Origin: Pseudomonas paralcaligenes
Lineage (GTDB): Bacteria; Pseudomonadota; Gammaproteobacteria; Pseudomonadales; Pseudomonadaceae
Assembly: GCF_019655855.1 (NCBI RefSeq)
Contig: NZ_BPFX01000015.1
Location: 3,043-67,042 of the forward strand
Length of the DNA stretch: 64,000 nucleotides
Reading direction: 5' to 3'
Part shown: one piece after another, positions 24,608 through 33,479 of the stretch
Layout: the number at the start of each line of letters is the position of its first letter
Position numbering within the stretch: position 1 is the first letter of the stretch
Notes under the pieces: generated by a model
Told to the model about the DNA's origin: nothing
The model's database searches: none
Seen by the model: only the letters and a program-made list of their open reading frames with translations
Made by a program: the position numbers and the translations under genes

Positions 24608-25243
24608 TCACGCGCCGCTCGCCTTTAGGGGCGAGCCGAGTGCGGCCTGTATCGCAGACTCCAGCGTTCTAGCTGCCAGGTCGCGCACCTCACTTCGAGA
24701 GACCGCAGACTCCCTGTCCATCCAGTCGAGTACTGCATGAATTACGAATGCCATCCAAGCGCGAACAGCAATGCGGAGTACGCCGTTGGCCGGCGTCTCA
24801 AGGTTGAGTCCGTCTATGAGCCGCTTTGTCTGCTGATCCAGATTGTTGTTGACGATCTCGGCAATGCGGGTATCGGAGCTTCCCGCACCACGAAAGACCG
24901 CTCGGTAGACCTTCGGGTGTTGCTCAACGTAGTCCAGATACGCATCGAGGCTCGCACGCAGTCTCTCCGGGCCTGGAAGCCCTGGATTCGGTGTGGTCCG
25001 GCTCAGGATGTCCGCGCATCCGCTACGCACGATCTCTGCAAAGAAGTCCCGTTTGTTCGGGAAGTAGTGATAGAGCAGCCCTCGGGAGACACCAGCGAGC
25101 TGCGCAATCCGGTCGATCTGCACCTCGTCGAAGGGGTGATCAGCAAAAGCCGCAGCACCGATTTCCAGCAAATGCGCACGACGAGCATCCGGCTCCAGCC
25201 TTGATCCGGCAGTGACCTTTGGCTTGGCGGAAGACTTTGGCAT
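24608..25243 (-). CDS. TetR family transcriptional regulator
   Basis: 211 residues with AAGGAG upstream. The N-terminal HTH is clear: RRAHLLEIGAAAFADHPFDEV, IDRIAQLAGVSRGLLYHYFPNKRDFFAEIV. The C-terminal ligand domain has a DAYLDYVEQHPKVYRAVFRGAG segment seen in many catabolic TetR proteins. It is divergent from the alpha/beta hydrolase gene with an 80-bp AT-rich gap, and first in the leftward unit with the cyclase and fahA genes. It most likely represses both directions and responds to a substrate or intermediate; this is inferred from arrangement. Confidence 0.92.
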   Translation of the reverse strand: MPKSSAKPKVTAGSRLEPDARRAHLLEIGAAAFADHPFDEVQIDRIAQLAGVSRGLLYHYFPNKRDFFAEIVRSGCADILSRTTPNPGLPGPERLRASLDAYLDYVEQHPKVYRAVFRGAGSSDTRIAEIVNNNLDQQTKRLIDGLNLETPANGVLRIAVRAWMAFVIHAVLDWMDRESAVSRSEVRDLAARTLESAIQAALGSPLKASGA

Positions 25244-25264
25244 TCAGCACTCCTTGTTTGACAT

Positions 25265-25310
25265 GAGTTCAATAGTGGGATTAGGATTTTATTGTACTTG
25301 CGTTCAATAA
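25265..25310. promoter_or_regulatory. Candidate TetR operator in the divergent promoter region
   Basis: An imperfect palindrome ATTGTACTTGCGTTCAAT at 25291-25308 (6 of 9 positions pair) carries the half-site GTTCAATA, which recurs directly as GAGTTCAATAG at 25265-25275. The region is AT-rich and lies between the TetR and hydrolase starts. Assignment to this TetR protein is by position. Confidence 0.5.
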
Positions 25311-25323
25311 GAAGACAACTGCC

Positions 25324-26637
25324 ATGCACCATTTCTTGAAACGTCTATTCATCACCCTCTGCTTGATCACAGGCTCGACGGGGCTTGCCACCAGGGCCCT
25401 AGGGGCTGCGTTCTTCCTTCCGGCTCTGTTCGTGCGGCGCTATTCGACGATGGGGGGGCTCGAGCAAGAGGAGTTCTCGCGTGAGTTGAGCGGCGTGCGT
25501 TCCTTTGGGGAAAAAGGCTGGTGCGACTACTGGGACGCGCTGGCCTCTCGCCACGCAGCGGATGCTGAGCGCACTTTGCTCGAACTAGCTGGGCCATCAG
25601 TCACGCTTTCATCCTACGACCAAGCGGCATTGGCTCCGCTGTGGCAGGTGCTTGAGCCAGTTCGGCCAGTGGTCGCCGGGCTGCTAACCCAAGAGGTGGG
25701 GGCGCAGGGGCAGCAAGGTTTGTCCCTTCAGCAGCGCCAAGCCTTTGCCACTGTGCATTCGCTGATGAAGGCCATTGCTTACTACCAGGTGAGTGCCTTT
25801 CCTTGCGCCTCGCCTCGGCGTATGCAGGCCTACCAGAAATCGCGCGAACTGTTTGATCTGCTGATCGAGATATGCGCCCCGGTGCTGGGCGTCAGTGTCG
25901 AGCGTATGTCCATATCGACGTGCGGTGAAAATGTAGAGGGCTACCTCGTGCTGCCCTCTGGCAGCGGAGCTTTACCACTGGTGCTGGCCACCAATGGATT
26001 GGAAGGCACAGTGCAGGAGCTAGCCCTGCCACTCTTGAAGTGCTGTGACCGCGGCATGGCGGTGTTCGTGATGGAAATGCCTGGGACCTATGCCTACAAG
26101 ACGCCGATGAGCGGCGAGTCCGAGCAGATCTACCACGGCGTCATCGAACATATGCTGGCGCACCCTCGCATAGATGCGAGCCGCGTCGGCATGCTGGGGG
26201 TGAGCTTTGGTGCGTACTGGTCCACCCGCATGGCCCTGGCGAGCGAACGCCTGCGTTGCGTGGTAGCCAACGGCGGGCCCAACTACCGCACCTTCCGACC
26301 TGCTGGATCTTTCGGTTCTCCTGAAATCATCGTTCGCGCACTGATTGCCACCACTGGCGCGAAAGGTCTGCACGACGTAGGAGGGAGGCTAGGTGCTCTG
26401 TCCCTGCACACGCGCTACAGGGACATCAAGACTCCGCTTCTGCTGATCAATGGTGAAAAGGACACGCTGGTCAGTACTCAGGACTCGATCGACATCTCCA
26501 CACACGCGCCCAAGGCACTCCTAAAGCTCTACCCCGATGACGACCACTGCGCCATGGCTCACAGCCAGGAATGGGTCGACCTGTCCCTGGAGTGGATGGG
26601 CATGCATCTGCAAGTTGATGAAAACCCACCTTCATAA
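25324..26637 (+). CDS. Alpha/beta hydrolase (FrsA / dihydroxypseudooxynicotine hydrolase-like)
   Basis: 437 residues. An N-terminal helical region of about 190 residues precedes the hydrolase core. Core motifs are YLVLPSGSGALPLVLATNGLEG, the nucleophile elbow MLGVSFGAYWS (G-x-S-x-G), the acid in INGEKDTLVS and the histidine in DDHCAMAHS. This architecture fits the PF06500-type hydrolases, which include esterases and C-C hydrolases such as 2,6-dihydroxypseudooxynicotine hydrolase. The hydrophobic start (FLKRLFITLCLITG) may be a membrane anchor or signal. It heads the rightward half of the island, divergent from the TetR gene. A perfect 8-bp stem (CGGAAATC/GATTTCCG, 26644-26662) lies just past its stop. 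Confidence 0.82.
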   Translation: MHHFLKRLFITLCLITGSTGLATRALGAAFFLPALFVRRYSTMGGLEQEEFSRELSGVRSFGEKGWCDYWDALASRHAADAERTLLELAGPSVTLSSYDQAALAPLWQVLEPVRPVVAGLLTQEVGAQGQQGLSLQQRQAFATVHSLMKAIAYYQVSAFPCASPRRMQAYQKSRELFDLLIEICAPVLGVSVERMSISTCGENVEGYLVLPSGSGALPLVLATNGLEGTVQELALPLLKCCDRGMAVFVMEMPGTYAYKTPMSGESEQIYHGVIEHMLAHPRIDASRVGMLGVSFGAYWSTRMALASERLRCVVANGGPNYRTFRPAGSFGSPEIIVRALIATTGAKGLHDVGGRLGALSLHTRYRDIKTPLLLINGEKDTLVSTQDSIDISTHAPKALLKLYPDDDHCAMAHSQEWVDLSLEWMGMHLQVDENPPS

Positions 26638-26643
26638 CCAGCC

Positions 26644-26662
26644 CGGAAATCTCCGATTTCCG
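26644..26662 (+). terminator. Hairpin after the alpha/beta hydrolase gene
   Basis: A perfect 8-bp stem CGGAAATC-TCC-GATTTCCG starts 7 bases after the stop, with no T-run. It may be a weak terminator or mRNA-stabilising stem ahead of the 193-bp gap before the DUF1302 gene. Nothing else was recognised in that gap. Confidence 0.45.
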
Positions 26663-26830
26663 AGATGAACATTCGTTTGTGCTTAGTGCGCTTGAAGCAA
26701 GCGGATGGAGCGCCAATCGCCATCGTAGGGAAGTCATGGCGATCAAAAAAGATCGTCACCAGGATGTGTGAAAGCCAAGCAGTACAACGTTCTTCGATAG
26801 TTCAAAACAACAACAAAATGGTCAGACACA

Positions 26831-28612
26831 ATGAAAAGAACTCTACTGGAAACAATTCCAATTGCTCTGGGAGTCGCTCTTGGCAGTGCTGCGCCTGCCT
26901 ATGCGGTGAACTTCAATATCGGCGAGATCAAGGGGCAACTCGACTCATCGTTGTCAGTCGGTGCCAGTTGGTCCACGGCCAGTCCAGACCGAAAGCTTAT
27001 CGGTATGTCCAATGGTGGCACGTCCTTTACCCAGACTAGCGACGATGGGCGACTGAACTTCAAGAAGGGCGAGACCTTTTCGAAGATCTTCAAGGGCATC
27101 CACGACCTCGAACTGAAGTACGGCGACACCGGAGTGTTCCTGCGCGGCAAGTACTGGTACGACTTCGAGCTGAAGGACGAAGGGCGTATCTGGAAGGATA
27201 TCGATGACCGCGATCGCAAGGTCGGCGCCAGGTCTTCCGGCGCAGAGCTGCTCGATGCCTTCGTTTATCACAGCTACGACTTGGGGAATATGCCCGGTAG
27301 CGTGCGCTTGGGTAAACAGGTGGTCAGCTGGGGTGAAAGCACCCTGATCGGCAACAGTATCAACAGCATCAACCCGATTGATGTATCCGCCTTCCGCCGC
27401 CCCGGTGCCGAACTCAAGGAAGGTCTGATTCCGGTAAACATGTTCTACGTCTCGCAGAGCATCACCGACCAGCTGTCCGCCGAGGCCTTCTACCAGTTGG
27501 AGTGGGATCAGACAGTAGTCGACAACTGCGGAACCTTCTTCTCGACCTCCGATATCCTGGCCGACGGCTGCAACGACAACTATCACCTATTCGATCCGAG
27601 CACTGTCGCCCAGGCTCGGGCTGCGGCAAATGCCGGCCTATTACCGGGCGTTACGGTCGATCAGGAAGGTTTGGTGGTGCCGCGCGGCGGTGATCGTGAC
27701 GCCAGGGACTCCGGGCAGTGGGGCCTGGCCCTGCGCTGGCTGGGTGATACCACCGAGTACGGCGCCTACTTCATGAACTACCACAGCCGTACGCCCAACC
27801 TGAGCGTGCAGAATGCCAGCGCGGCGGACATCACCAATGCGCTGACCATCGCCGGCGGCGCCTTGGCGCAACCGATCCTGCTCGGCCGCGGCAGCTACTT
27901 CCTCGAATACCCCGAGGACATCCGCCTGTACGGCCTGAGCTTCGCCACCACGCTGCCCACCGGCACATCCTGGTCGGGGGAGATCAGTTATCGGCCGAAC
28001 ATGCCGCTGCAAACCAATGGCCCGGACCTGACCTCGAAGCTCGCTACCACGGTTGTGGCTGGCTTCAACTCCGGCGGGGCAGCGGGAGCGCTGGCTCAGG
28101 CCGGCTTGGTGACGCAGGGCTACCAGCGCAAGGAAGTGACGCAACTGCAAACCACCTTCACCCACTTCTTCGAGGAGGTGCTCGGTGCCAACCGCCTGTC
28201 GCTGTTGGGTGAGGTGGGATACACCCGAGTCGGCGCAATGACCGACAAAGTTGGTAACCGCTTTGGTCGTGACCCTACCTTCGGCGTCCCCGAAAGCGCC
28301 TTAGCGCGGGAGCGCTACGGCTCACACGGCTTCTTAACCGCTTCTTCATGGGGCTACCGTGCACGCGGGACGCTCGAGTACAGCGATGTATTTGCCGGCA
28401 TCAATCTCAAGCCCAGCCTGGCTTGGTCCCACGATGTCGAGGGTTACGGCCCGGTGTTCACCGAGGGCAGCAAGGCGGTCAGCATCGGGCTGGATGCCGA
28501 GTACCTGAATACCTACACCGTCAGCCTCAGCTACACCAACTTCTTCGGCGGTGACTACAGCGTCCAGAGCGACCGTGATTTCGTCGCCCTGAGTTTCGGT
28601 CTGAATTTTTAA
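26831..28612 (+). CDS. DUF1302 family outer-membrane protein
   Basis: 593 residues. A signal peptide is visible (MKRTLLETIPIALGVALGSAAPAYA). The mature protein opens FNIGEIKGQLDSSLSVGASW, continues with DDGRLNFKKGETFSK and SVRLGKQVVSWGESTLIGNSIN, and ends in a strand finishing with Phe (VALSFGLNF), as expected of an outer-membrane barrel. DUF1302 proteins are usually paired with DUF1329 proteins and occur in loci for breakdown of hydrophobic compounds (sterols, alkyl or aromatic lipids), where they are thought to take part in uptake. The pair is present here. No Shine-Dalgarno sequence is obvious. The gene is lower in GC than the genes outside the island. Confidence 0.92.
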   Translation: MKRTLLETIPIALGVALGSAAPAYAVNFNIGEIKGQLDSSLSVGASWSTASPDRKLIGMSNGGTSFTQTSDDGRLNFKKGETFSKIFKGIHDLELKYGDTGVFLRGKYWYDFELKDEGRIWKDIDDRDRKVGARSSGAELLDAFVYHSYDLGNMPGSVRLGKQVVSWGESTLIGNSINSINPIDVSAFRRPGAELKEGLIPVNMFYVSQSITDQLSAEAFYQLEWDQTVVDNCGTFFSTSDILADGCNDNYHLFDPSTVAQARAAANAGLLPGVTVDQEGLVVPRGGDRDARDSGQWGLALRWLGDTTEYGAYFMNYHSRTPNLSVQNASAADITNALTIAGGALAQPILLGRGSYFLEYPEDIRLYGLSFATTLPTGTSWSGEISYRPNMPLQTNGPDLTSKLATTVVAGFNSGGAAGALAQAGLVTQGYQRKEVTQLQTTFTHFFEEVLGANRLSLLGEVGYTRVGAMTDKVGNRFGRDPTFGVPESALARERYGSHGFLTASSWGYRARGTLEYSDVFAGINLKPSLAWSHDVEGYGPVFTEGSKAVSIGLDAEYLNTYTVSLSYTNFFGGDYSVQSDRDFVALSFGLNF

Positions 28613-28637
28613 ATTCCCCGGCATGAGAATCGGTCAA

Positions 28638-30011
28638 ATGAAAAATACAAACACACTGATCATGGTCTTCGGCCTGGGCCTTTCGTTGCTATCCGGCGCG
28701 ACGCTGGGTGCGGTGCCGGCGGCGGAAGTGGCCAAGCTGGGCACCACACTGACGCCGCTGGGTGGCGAGATGGCGGGCAACGCCGATGGCAGCATACCGG
28801 CATGGACCGGTGGCCTGCCGGTTGATGCCGCGCCGGTGTCGGATAACGGCTTTCCTGGAGATCCCTTTGCCGACGAGCAGCCGCTGTTCATCATCACCGC
28901 GCAGAATATGGAGCAGTACCGGGACAAGCTGACGCCAGGCTTGATTGCGATGTTCAATCGCTACCCGGATACGTTCAAGATGCCGGTGTTCACCACTCAC
29001 CGAACTGCCAGCGTGCCCAAGGAGATCGAGGAGAAGGCCAAGATCAGTGCAGCCAGGACGACGCTGCTGGACGGGGGGAACGGCCTGAAGGATTTCACCG
29101 ATAGCCGTTATTACGCCTTCCCGATTCCCCAGAATGGTCTGGAAGTGATCTGGAACCACATCACCCGATACCGCGGGGGTAACCTCAGGCGCTCGTATGT
29201 GCAGGCCGCATTGCAGGCCAATGGCGCCTACAGTCTGGTCAGAATCGAGGATGAGTTGGCGTCCCCGGACTTCATGCCGGATCTGAACCCGAAAAGCGCC
29301 GCCAACACACTGCGGTTCGTCAAACAGCTGGTGACTGCCCCCTCACGTCTGGCTGGCAACGTTCTTTTGGTGCAGGACTCCATCGATCAGATCAGTAATC
29401 CACGCATGGCCTGGTTGTACAACTCCGGCCAGCGCCGTGTACGCCGCGCTCCTCAGGTTGCCTATGACGGTCCCGGCACTGCTGCCGACGGCCTGCGCAC
29501 GTCCGACAATACCGACATGTTCAACGGCGCGCCGGATCGTTATGACTGGAGACTGGTTGGAAAGCGGGAAATGTATATTCCCTACAATAACTTCCGTCTG
29601 CTCAGCCCGTCATTGAAATATGCAGATTTGCTCACCGTGGGTCATACCAACCAGCAGCACGCGCGTTACGAGTTGCATCGTGTTTGGGAGGTAGAGGCGA
29701 CGCTGAAGGCTGGTGAGCGGAACATCTATGGCAAGCGCTCATTCTTCGTTGATGAAGACACTTGGGCCATCGTGCTGGCCGATCTGTATGACGGCCGCGG
29801 GCAGCTCTGGCGTGTAGCGGAGGCTAAGGCCATGCCCTACTACCACCAGCAGTTTCCTGCATTTGCTTTCGAGGTTCAGTACGACCTGTTGGCTGGTCGT
29901 TACTTAGCCACCGGTATGAGTAACGAGGAGAAGAAGTTCATCCAGTTCGGTTTCGATGCAAGAGCTGCTGATTTCACCCCAGCTGCCTTGCGCAATGCCG
30001 GCGTTCGCTGA
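28638..30011 (+). CDS. DUF1329 family periplasmic/outer-membrane lipoprotein-like protein
   Basis: 457 residues from the ATG at 28638 (MKNTNTLIMVFGLGLSLLSGATLGA, a Sec signal); an in-frame ATG at 28623 adds five residues but has no better ribosome site. Family blocks include LTPLGGEMAGNADGSIPAWTGG, YRDKLTPGLIAMFNRYPDTFKMPVF, NHITRYRGGN, MYIPYNNFRL and the late TWAIVLADLYDGRGQLWRV. DUF1329 proteins have a LolB-like fold and partner DUF1302 proteins, often also an RND exporter that is missing here. The 26-bp spacing from the DUF1302 gene indicates one operon. A role in handling a hydrophobic substrate is inferred from other loci. Confidence 0.92.
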   Translation: MKNTNTLIMVFGLGLSLLSGATLGAVPAAEVAKLGTTLTPLGGEMAGNADGSIPAWTGGLPVDAAPVSDNGFPGDPFADEQPLFIITAQNMEQYRDKLTPGLIAMFNRYPDTFKMPVFTTHRTASVPKEIEEKAKISAARTTLLDGGNGLKDFTDSRYYAFPIPQNGLEVIWNHITRYRGGNLRRSYVQAALQANGAYSLVRIEDELASPDFMPDLNPKSAANTLRFVKQLVTAPSRLAGNVLLVQDSIDQISNPRMAWLYNSGQRRVRRAPQVAYDGPGTAADGLRTSDNTDMFNGAPDRYDWRLVGKREMYIPYNNFRLLSPSLKYADLLTVGHTNQQHARYELHRVWEVEATLKAGERNIYGKRSFFVDEDTWAIVLADLYDGRGQLWRVAEAKAMPYYHQQFPAFAFEVQYDLLAGRYLATGMSNEEKKFIQFGFDARAADFTPAALRNAGVR

Positions 30012-30131
30012 GGTCTTTGCACTTCTATTGGGAGGTGAGCCAGACGGCCGCCTCCTGGTTTGTGATCAGCGCGCGGTTGGCTCCGCCAGCCGTCATGTGA
30101 AGTCATGCGTGACAACAAGAGGCTCGAAGCG

Positions 30132-30830
30132 ATGGCAGGTCTGGATAAGCGTGTAGGTAGTTACGAGGAGGCCATGGCTGGTCTCGAAGATGGGATGACG
30201 CTGCTTTCTGGTGGCTTCGGCCTATGTGGCATTCCAGAGAATCTGATCGCCGAAATTCATCGTCGCGGTGTGCGCGAGCTGACGGTGGTTTCGAACAACT
30301 GCGGTGTAGATGGTTTTGGTCTGGGCGTGCTGCTAGAGGACCGGCAGATTCGTAAGATGATCGCCTCCTATGTCGGTGAGAACGCACTGTTCGAGAAGCA
30401 GCTTCTCAGTGGTGAACTCGAAGTTGAGCTGACTCCCCAGGGAAATCTGGCTGAGAAGATGCGCGCCGGTGGAGCGGGCATTCCTGCGTTCTTCACGGCC
30501 ACTGGTTATGGCACGTCTGTCGCCGACGGTAAGGAAGTGCGTGAGTTCAATGGGCGTAGCTACATCCTTGAATCGGCTATTACCGGCGACTTTGCCATCG
30601 TCAAGGGCTGGAAGGCCGACCATTACGGCAACGTGATCTACCGTCATACCGCGCAGAACTTCAATCCGCTGGTGGCAACTGCTGGGCGCATTACCGTGGT
30701 CGAGGTAGAGGAAATAGTTGAGCCGGGCGAGCTGGATCCAACGCAGATTCACACGCCAGGTATCTACGTAGACCGCCTCATCTGCGGGCACTTCGAAAAG
30801 CGCATCGAGAAGCGCACGACCCGCTCCTGA
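30132..30830 (+). CDS. scoA: 3-oxoacid CoA-transferase subunit A
   Basis: 232 residues from the ATG at 30132 ([15 protein letters not shown]), the normal family length; an in-frame ATG at 30105 lacks a clear ribosome site. Subunit A motifs are [29 protein letters not shown] and [11 protein letters not shown]. With subunit B it moves CoA from succinyl-CoA to a 3-oxoacid, most likely acetoacetate. That substrate fits because both fumarylacetoacetases in the window release acetoacetate; 3-oxoadipate is an alternative. Subunit B follows after 30 bp. Confidence 0.93.
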   Translation: MAGLDKRVGSYEEAMAGLEDGMTLLSGGFGLCGIPENLIAEIHRRGVRELTVVSNNCGVDGFGLGVLLEDRQIRKMIASYVGENALFEKQLLSGELEVELTPQGNLAEKMRAGGAGIPAFFTATGYGTSVADGKEVREFNGRSYILESAITGDFAIVKGWKADHYGNVIYRHTAQNFNPLVATAGRITVVEVEEIVEPGELDPTQIHTPGIYVDRLICGHFEKRIEKRTTRS

Positions 30831-30860
30831 TCACGACCTAGAAAACTTGAGGGAACCAAC

Positions 30861-31517
30861 ATGGCTCTGACACGTGAGCAGATGGCCCAGCGCGTGGCCC
30901 GCGAACTCAAAGATGGCTACTACGTCAACCTGGGGATCGGTATTCCCACTCTGGTGGCGAACTACGTTCCTGATGGCATGCAGGTGATGTTGCAGTCCGA
31001 GAATGGGCTGCTGGGGATGGGCTCTTTCCCTACTGACGACGAAGTCGATGCTGACATGATCAATGCGGGTAAGCAGACAGTCACGGCAGTTAAGGGCGCT
31101 TCAATTTTTTCCTCTGCAGAATCCTTCGCGATGATCCGCGGCGGCCATGTCGACCTGACGGTGCTGGGCGCTTTCGAAGTGGATGTGCAGGGCAACATCG
31201 CGTCTTGGATGATCCCCGGCAAACTGGTGAAGGGGATGGGGGGAGCAATGGACCTGGTTGCCGGCGCCGACAACATCATTGTCACCATGACCCACGCATC
31301 CAAGGATGGAGAATCGAAGCTACTGGACCAGTGCACATTGCCACTCACAGGTGCTGGCTGCATCCGCAAGGTGCTGACTGACCTAGCGTACCTAGAGATC
31401 GATAACGGTACTTTCATCCTGCGCGAAACTGCGCCGGGCGTAACCATAGCTGAGGTCGCTGAAAAGACGGCAGGACGGCTCATCGTGCCGGACGACGTGG
31501 TTGAAATGCAGTTCTGA
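30861..31517 (+). CDS. scoB: 3-oxoacid CoA-transferase subunit B
   Basis: 218 residues, preceded by GAGGGAA. The catalytic glutamate motif is QSENGLLGMG, with LGIGIPTLVANYVP, FDVQG-like EVDVQGNIASWMIPGK, GMGGAMDLVAGA and TLPLTGAGCIRKV. It pairs with the A subunit to make acetoacetyl-CoA. It is followed 113 bp later by a thiolase remnant, which would have completed conversion of acetoacetate to acetyl-CoA. CoA-transferase genes look intact while the thiolase does not, so the cell must rely on a thiolase elsewhere. Confidence 0.94.
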   Translation: MALTREQMAQRVARELKDGYYVNLGIGIPTLVANYVPDGMQVMLQSENGLLGMGSFPTDDEVDADMINAGKQTVTAVKGASIFSSAESFAMIRGGHVDLTVLGAFEVDVQGNIASWMIPGKLVKGMGGAMDLVAGADNIIVTMTHASKDGESKLLDQCTLPLTGAGCIRKVLTDLAYLEIDNGTFILRETAPGVTIAEVAEKTAGRLIVPDDVVEMQF

Positions 31518-31630
31518 TTCTTCTGATTTCTGCCCAGGAGTGATCCGCTTGTCTGGCGATAGGAAAGGGCGCGGGCACTTTCTCCATTACCAGGTGTGAT
31601 CGATTGGTTACTGCGACCACGGAGTTCGTT

Positions 31631-32431
31631 GTGCAAGAAGTTGTTTTTGTAGCTGCGGCCCGTACAGCTATAGGGAGCCTCCAAGGAGGCTTGGCTGGGA
31701 TTCCTGCTCATGAGGTCGGAGCAGCAGTCATACGTCGCTTGTTGGAGCAGACAGGTCTACCTGGCACACAGGTGGATGAGGTGATATTTGGACAAGTACT
31801 GATGACCAGTGCTGAGCAGAACCCAGCTCATCAGGCTTCAATTTTGGCTGGGTTGCCTCATTCGGTCCCAGCTATGACGCTGAATATGCTCTGTGGCTCT
31901 ACTCTCGAAGCTATGCGCCTTGGGGTGCAAGCTATCCGCTCTGGAGATGCAGATGTGATCATTGCTGGCGGCCAAGAGAGCATGAGTCTGGCGCCTTACC
32001 TTCTTTCTTCGACCTCTACCGATATGCTTTGGGGGCCTGGTAAAGCGCTGGATAGCATGATTCAGGATGGGCTGACTGATGCTCTCAATCATTACCGAAC
32101 GGCTATTACTGCCGAGAACCTTCTGCTGGAGTACGAGCTCCGTCGTGAGCAGCATGCGGCGATCACGCCAGGTCGTTTTAAGGGTCAGATTACGTCGCCC
32201 CCAACTCCTCAACACAAGGGCGATCCGGTTGTCTTTGACACTGATGAGGGCGCGCGTGCTGATACCGCGGCTGAGTCTTTGGCTAAATTGAAACCAACCT
32301 TTAGGAATGGCAGTAGTGCCACCTCTGGCAATGTCTCCACTGTCAATGATGGCGCTGCCGCTGTGCTTCTGATGAGTAATTGGGCCTTTCAGTGTTGGCG
32401 TGAATCAAGGGCTACGCTAATGCGTGTTTAG
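31631..32431 (+). pseudogene. Degenerate acetyl-CoA acetyltransferase (thiolase) remnant
   Basis: About 266 codons from a GTG at 31631 with GGAG upstream; family members have about 393 residues. The N-terminus is good (QEVVFVAAARTAIGSLQGGLAGIPAHEVG) and the active-site cysteine is in NMLCGSTLEAM, where NKVCGSG is usual. Around EYELRREQHAAITPGRFKGQI some 15-20 residues normally present (DAFALASQQKA-like) are missing. The frame then runs through KGDPVVFDTDE and NDGAAAVLLMS into an unrelated tail and stop. The C-terminal domain with the catalytic His and second Cys is absent. Codons are unusually T-rich. I judge it inactive. Confidence 0.85.
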
Positions 32432-32558
32432 ATCCGCAGTCATGGGGGCAAACCAAGCTCGCCTCTAAAGCTCCCAGTGCAGGGTTTGGGCACTGTTGAA
32501 GGACGTTTGCCTGCTGCACAAAAACGCAGCCTTTGAGCGCGGATGAGAGTTCGCTTTT

Positions 32559-32746
32559 GGCTGATTCTGTTGAAAAACTCGTTGTGCGACAGAGCGGCGG
32601 CTTGCTCGTAGCCTGAAAAATATCTAAATCGAGCGTTGCTACGTGAAATCTAGAGCAGCTCGCCAGCGCATCGACTCAAAATTCAACCTCAGACACGCAC
32701 TTTCGGCGAAGGAAATCGTCGACGGAGTTTTTCAACAGAATTGGCC
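32559..32746. mobile_element. MITE-like element, right copy
   Basis: A 188-bp non-coding segment has terminal inverted repeats (left GGCTGATTCTGTTGAAAAAC, right the complement of GGCCAATTCTGTTGAAAAAC). It shares order and orientation with the copy at 22134-22317, including CGTTGCTACGT and a CACnCnCTTTCG block near the right end. Together the two copies bracket the catabolic island. The surrounding gaps 32432-32558 and 32747-32814 hold nothing else that I recognise. Confidence 0.75.
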
Positions 32747-32814
32747 GTTAGCAGACATCGATAGTAAGTGTAGGCATGCCCAAAGCGCCCAACTTTGCCA
32801 GGTGTTTTTCATGC

Positions 32815-33282
32815 TCAATCCAACGGCAACTCCGTAGTCCTCTTCACCACGCTCATCGCGATATGCGAGTGCGCCTCCAGCACATGCGGGCGTTGCAGCA
32901 GGTGGTCGCGCAGGAAGCGTTCGTAGTCGGCGATGTCCTTGGCCACCACCTTGAGCAGGTAGTCCGAGCCGCCGGCCATGGTGTGGCATTCCAGTACCTG
33001 AGGGTAGCCGACCACCGCCTGCTCGAATTCCTCCAGGTTGTTGCGGCCGTGGGCCGACAGCTTGATGTCGACGAACACCGTCATGCCCAGCCCCAGCTTC
33101 TTCGGGTTGAGCAGGGCGACCTTGCGTTCGATCAGCCCTTCCTCCTGCATGCGGTGGATGCGCCGCCAGCAGGGCGATTGCGACAGTTCCACCTTCTCGG
33201 CGATCTCGGCGGCGGAGAGGTCGGCGTCGTGTTGCAGCAGGCGAAGAATGCGGCGGTCGATGGGGCTCAGCTTTTCCTGCAT
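32815..33282 (-). CDS. Lrp/AsnC family transcriptional regulator
   Basis: 155 residues. The N-terminal HTH reads IDRRILRLLQHDADLSAAEIAEKVELSQSPCWRRIHRMQEEGLI, followed by the RAM/ACT-like domain (TVFVDIKLSAHGRNNLEEFEQAV, CHTMAGGSDYLLKVVAKDIADYERFLRDHLLQRP). It is divergent from the indolepyruvate oxidoreductase gene, with 197 bp between them, and likely controls it in response to an amino acid such as Phe, Tyr, Trp or Leu. This is high-GC, native-looking DNA, so the island ends before it. Confidence 0.93.
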   Translation of the reverse strand: MQEKLSPIDRRILRLLQHDADLSAAEIAEKVELSQSPCWRRIHRMQEEGLIERKVALLNPKKLGLGMTVFVDIKLSAHGRNNLEEFEQAVVGYPQVLECHTMAGGSDYLLKVVAKDIADYERFLRDHLLQRPHVLEAHSHIAMSVVKRTTELPLD

Positions 33283-33479
33283 GATTTTTTCTCTTTATTC
33301 GTCATGGAGGGTTCATTCATGCCGAGTATCCCGCTGGGTGCTCGAAAAAAGAAAGAAAAATCCAGAACTACTCGGTCATAGTCTTGCCCATACGACCCGC
33401 CGCGGTGATCCCGCGCCAGGGTTCAACGGCGATGCTCAACAGGCACGTCTCGCTCACACAAGAATAAAAGGAGCGCCCC

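Noticed and set aside
32643..32837. A 64-codon frame starting inside the right MITE-like copy
   Set aside because: It spans repeat DNA and the antisense of the Lrp gene end; no homology recognised.
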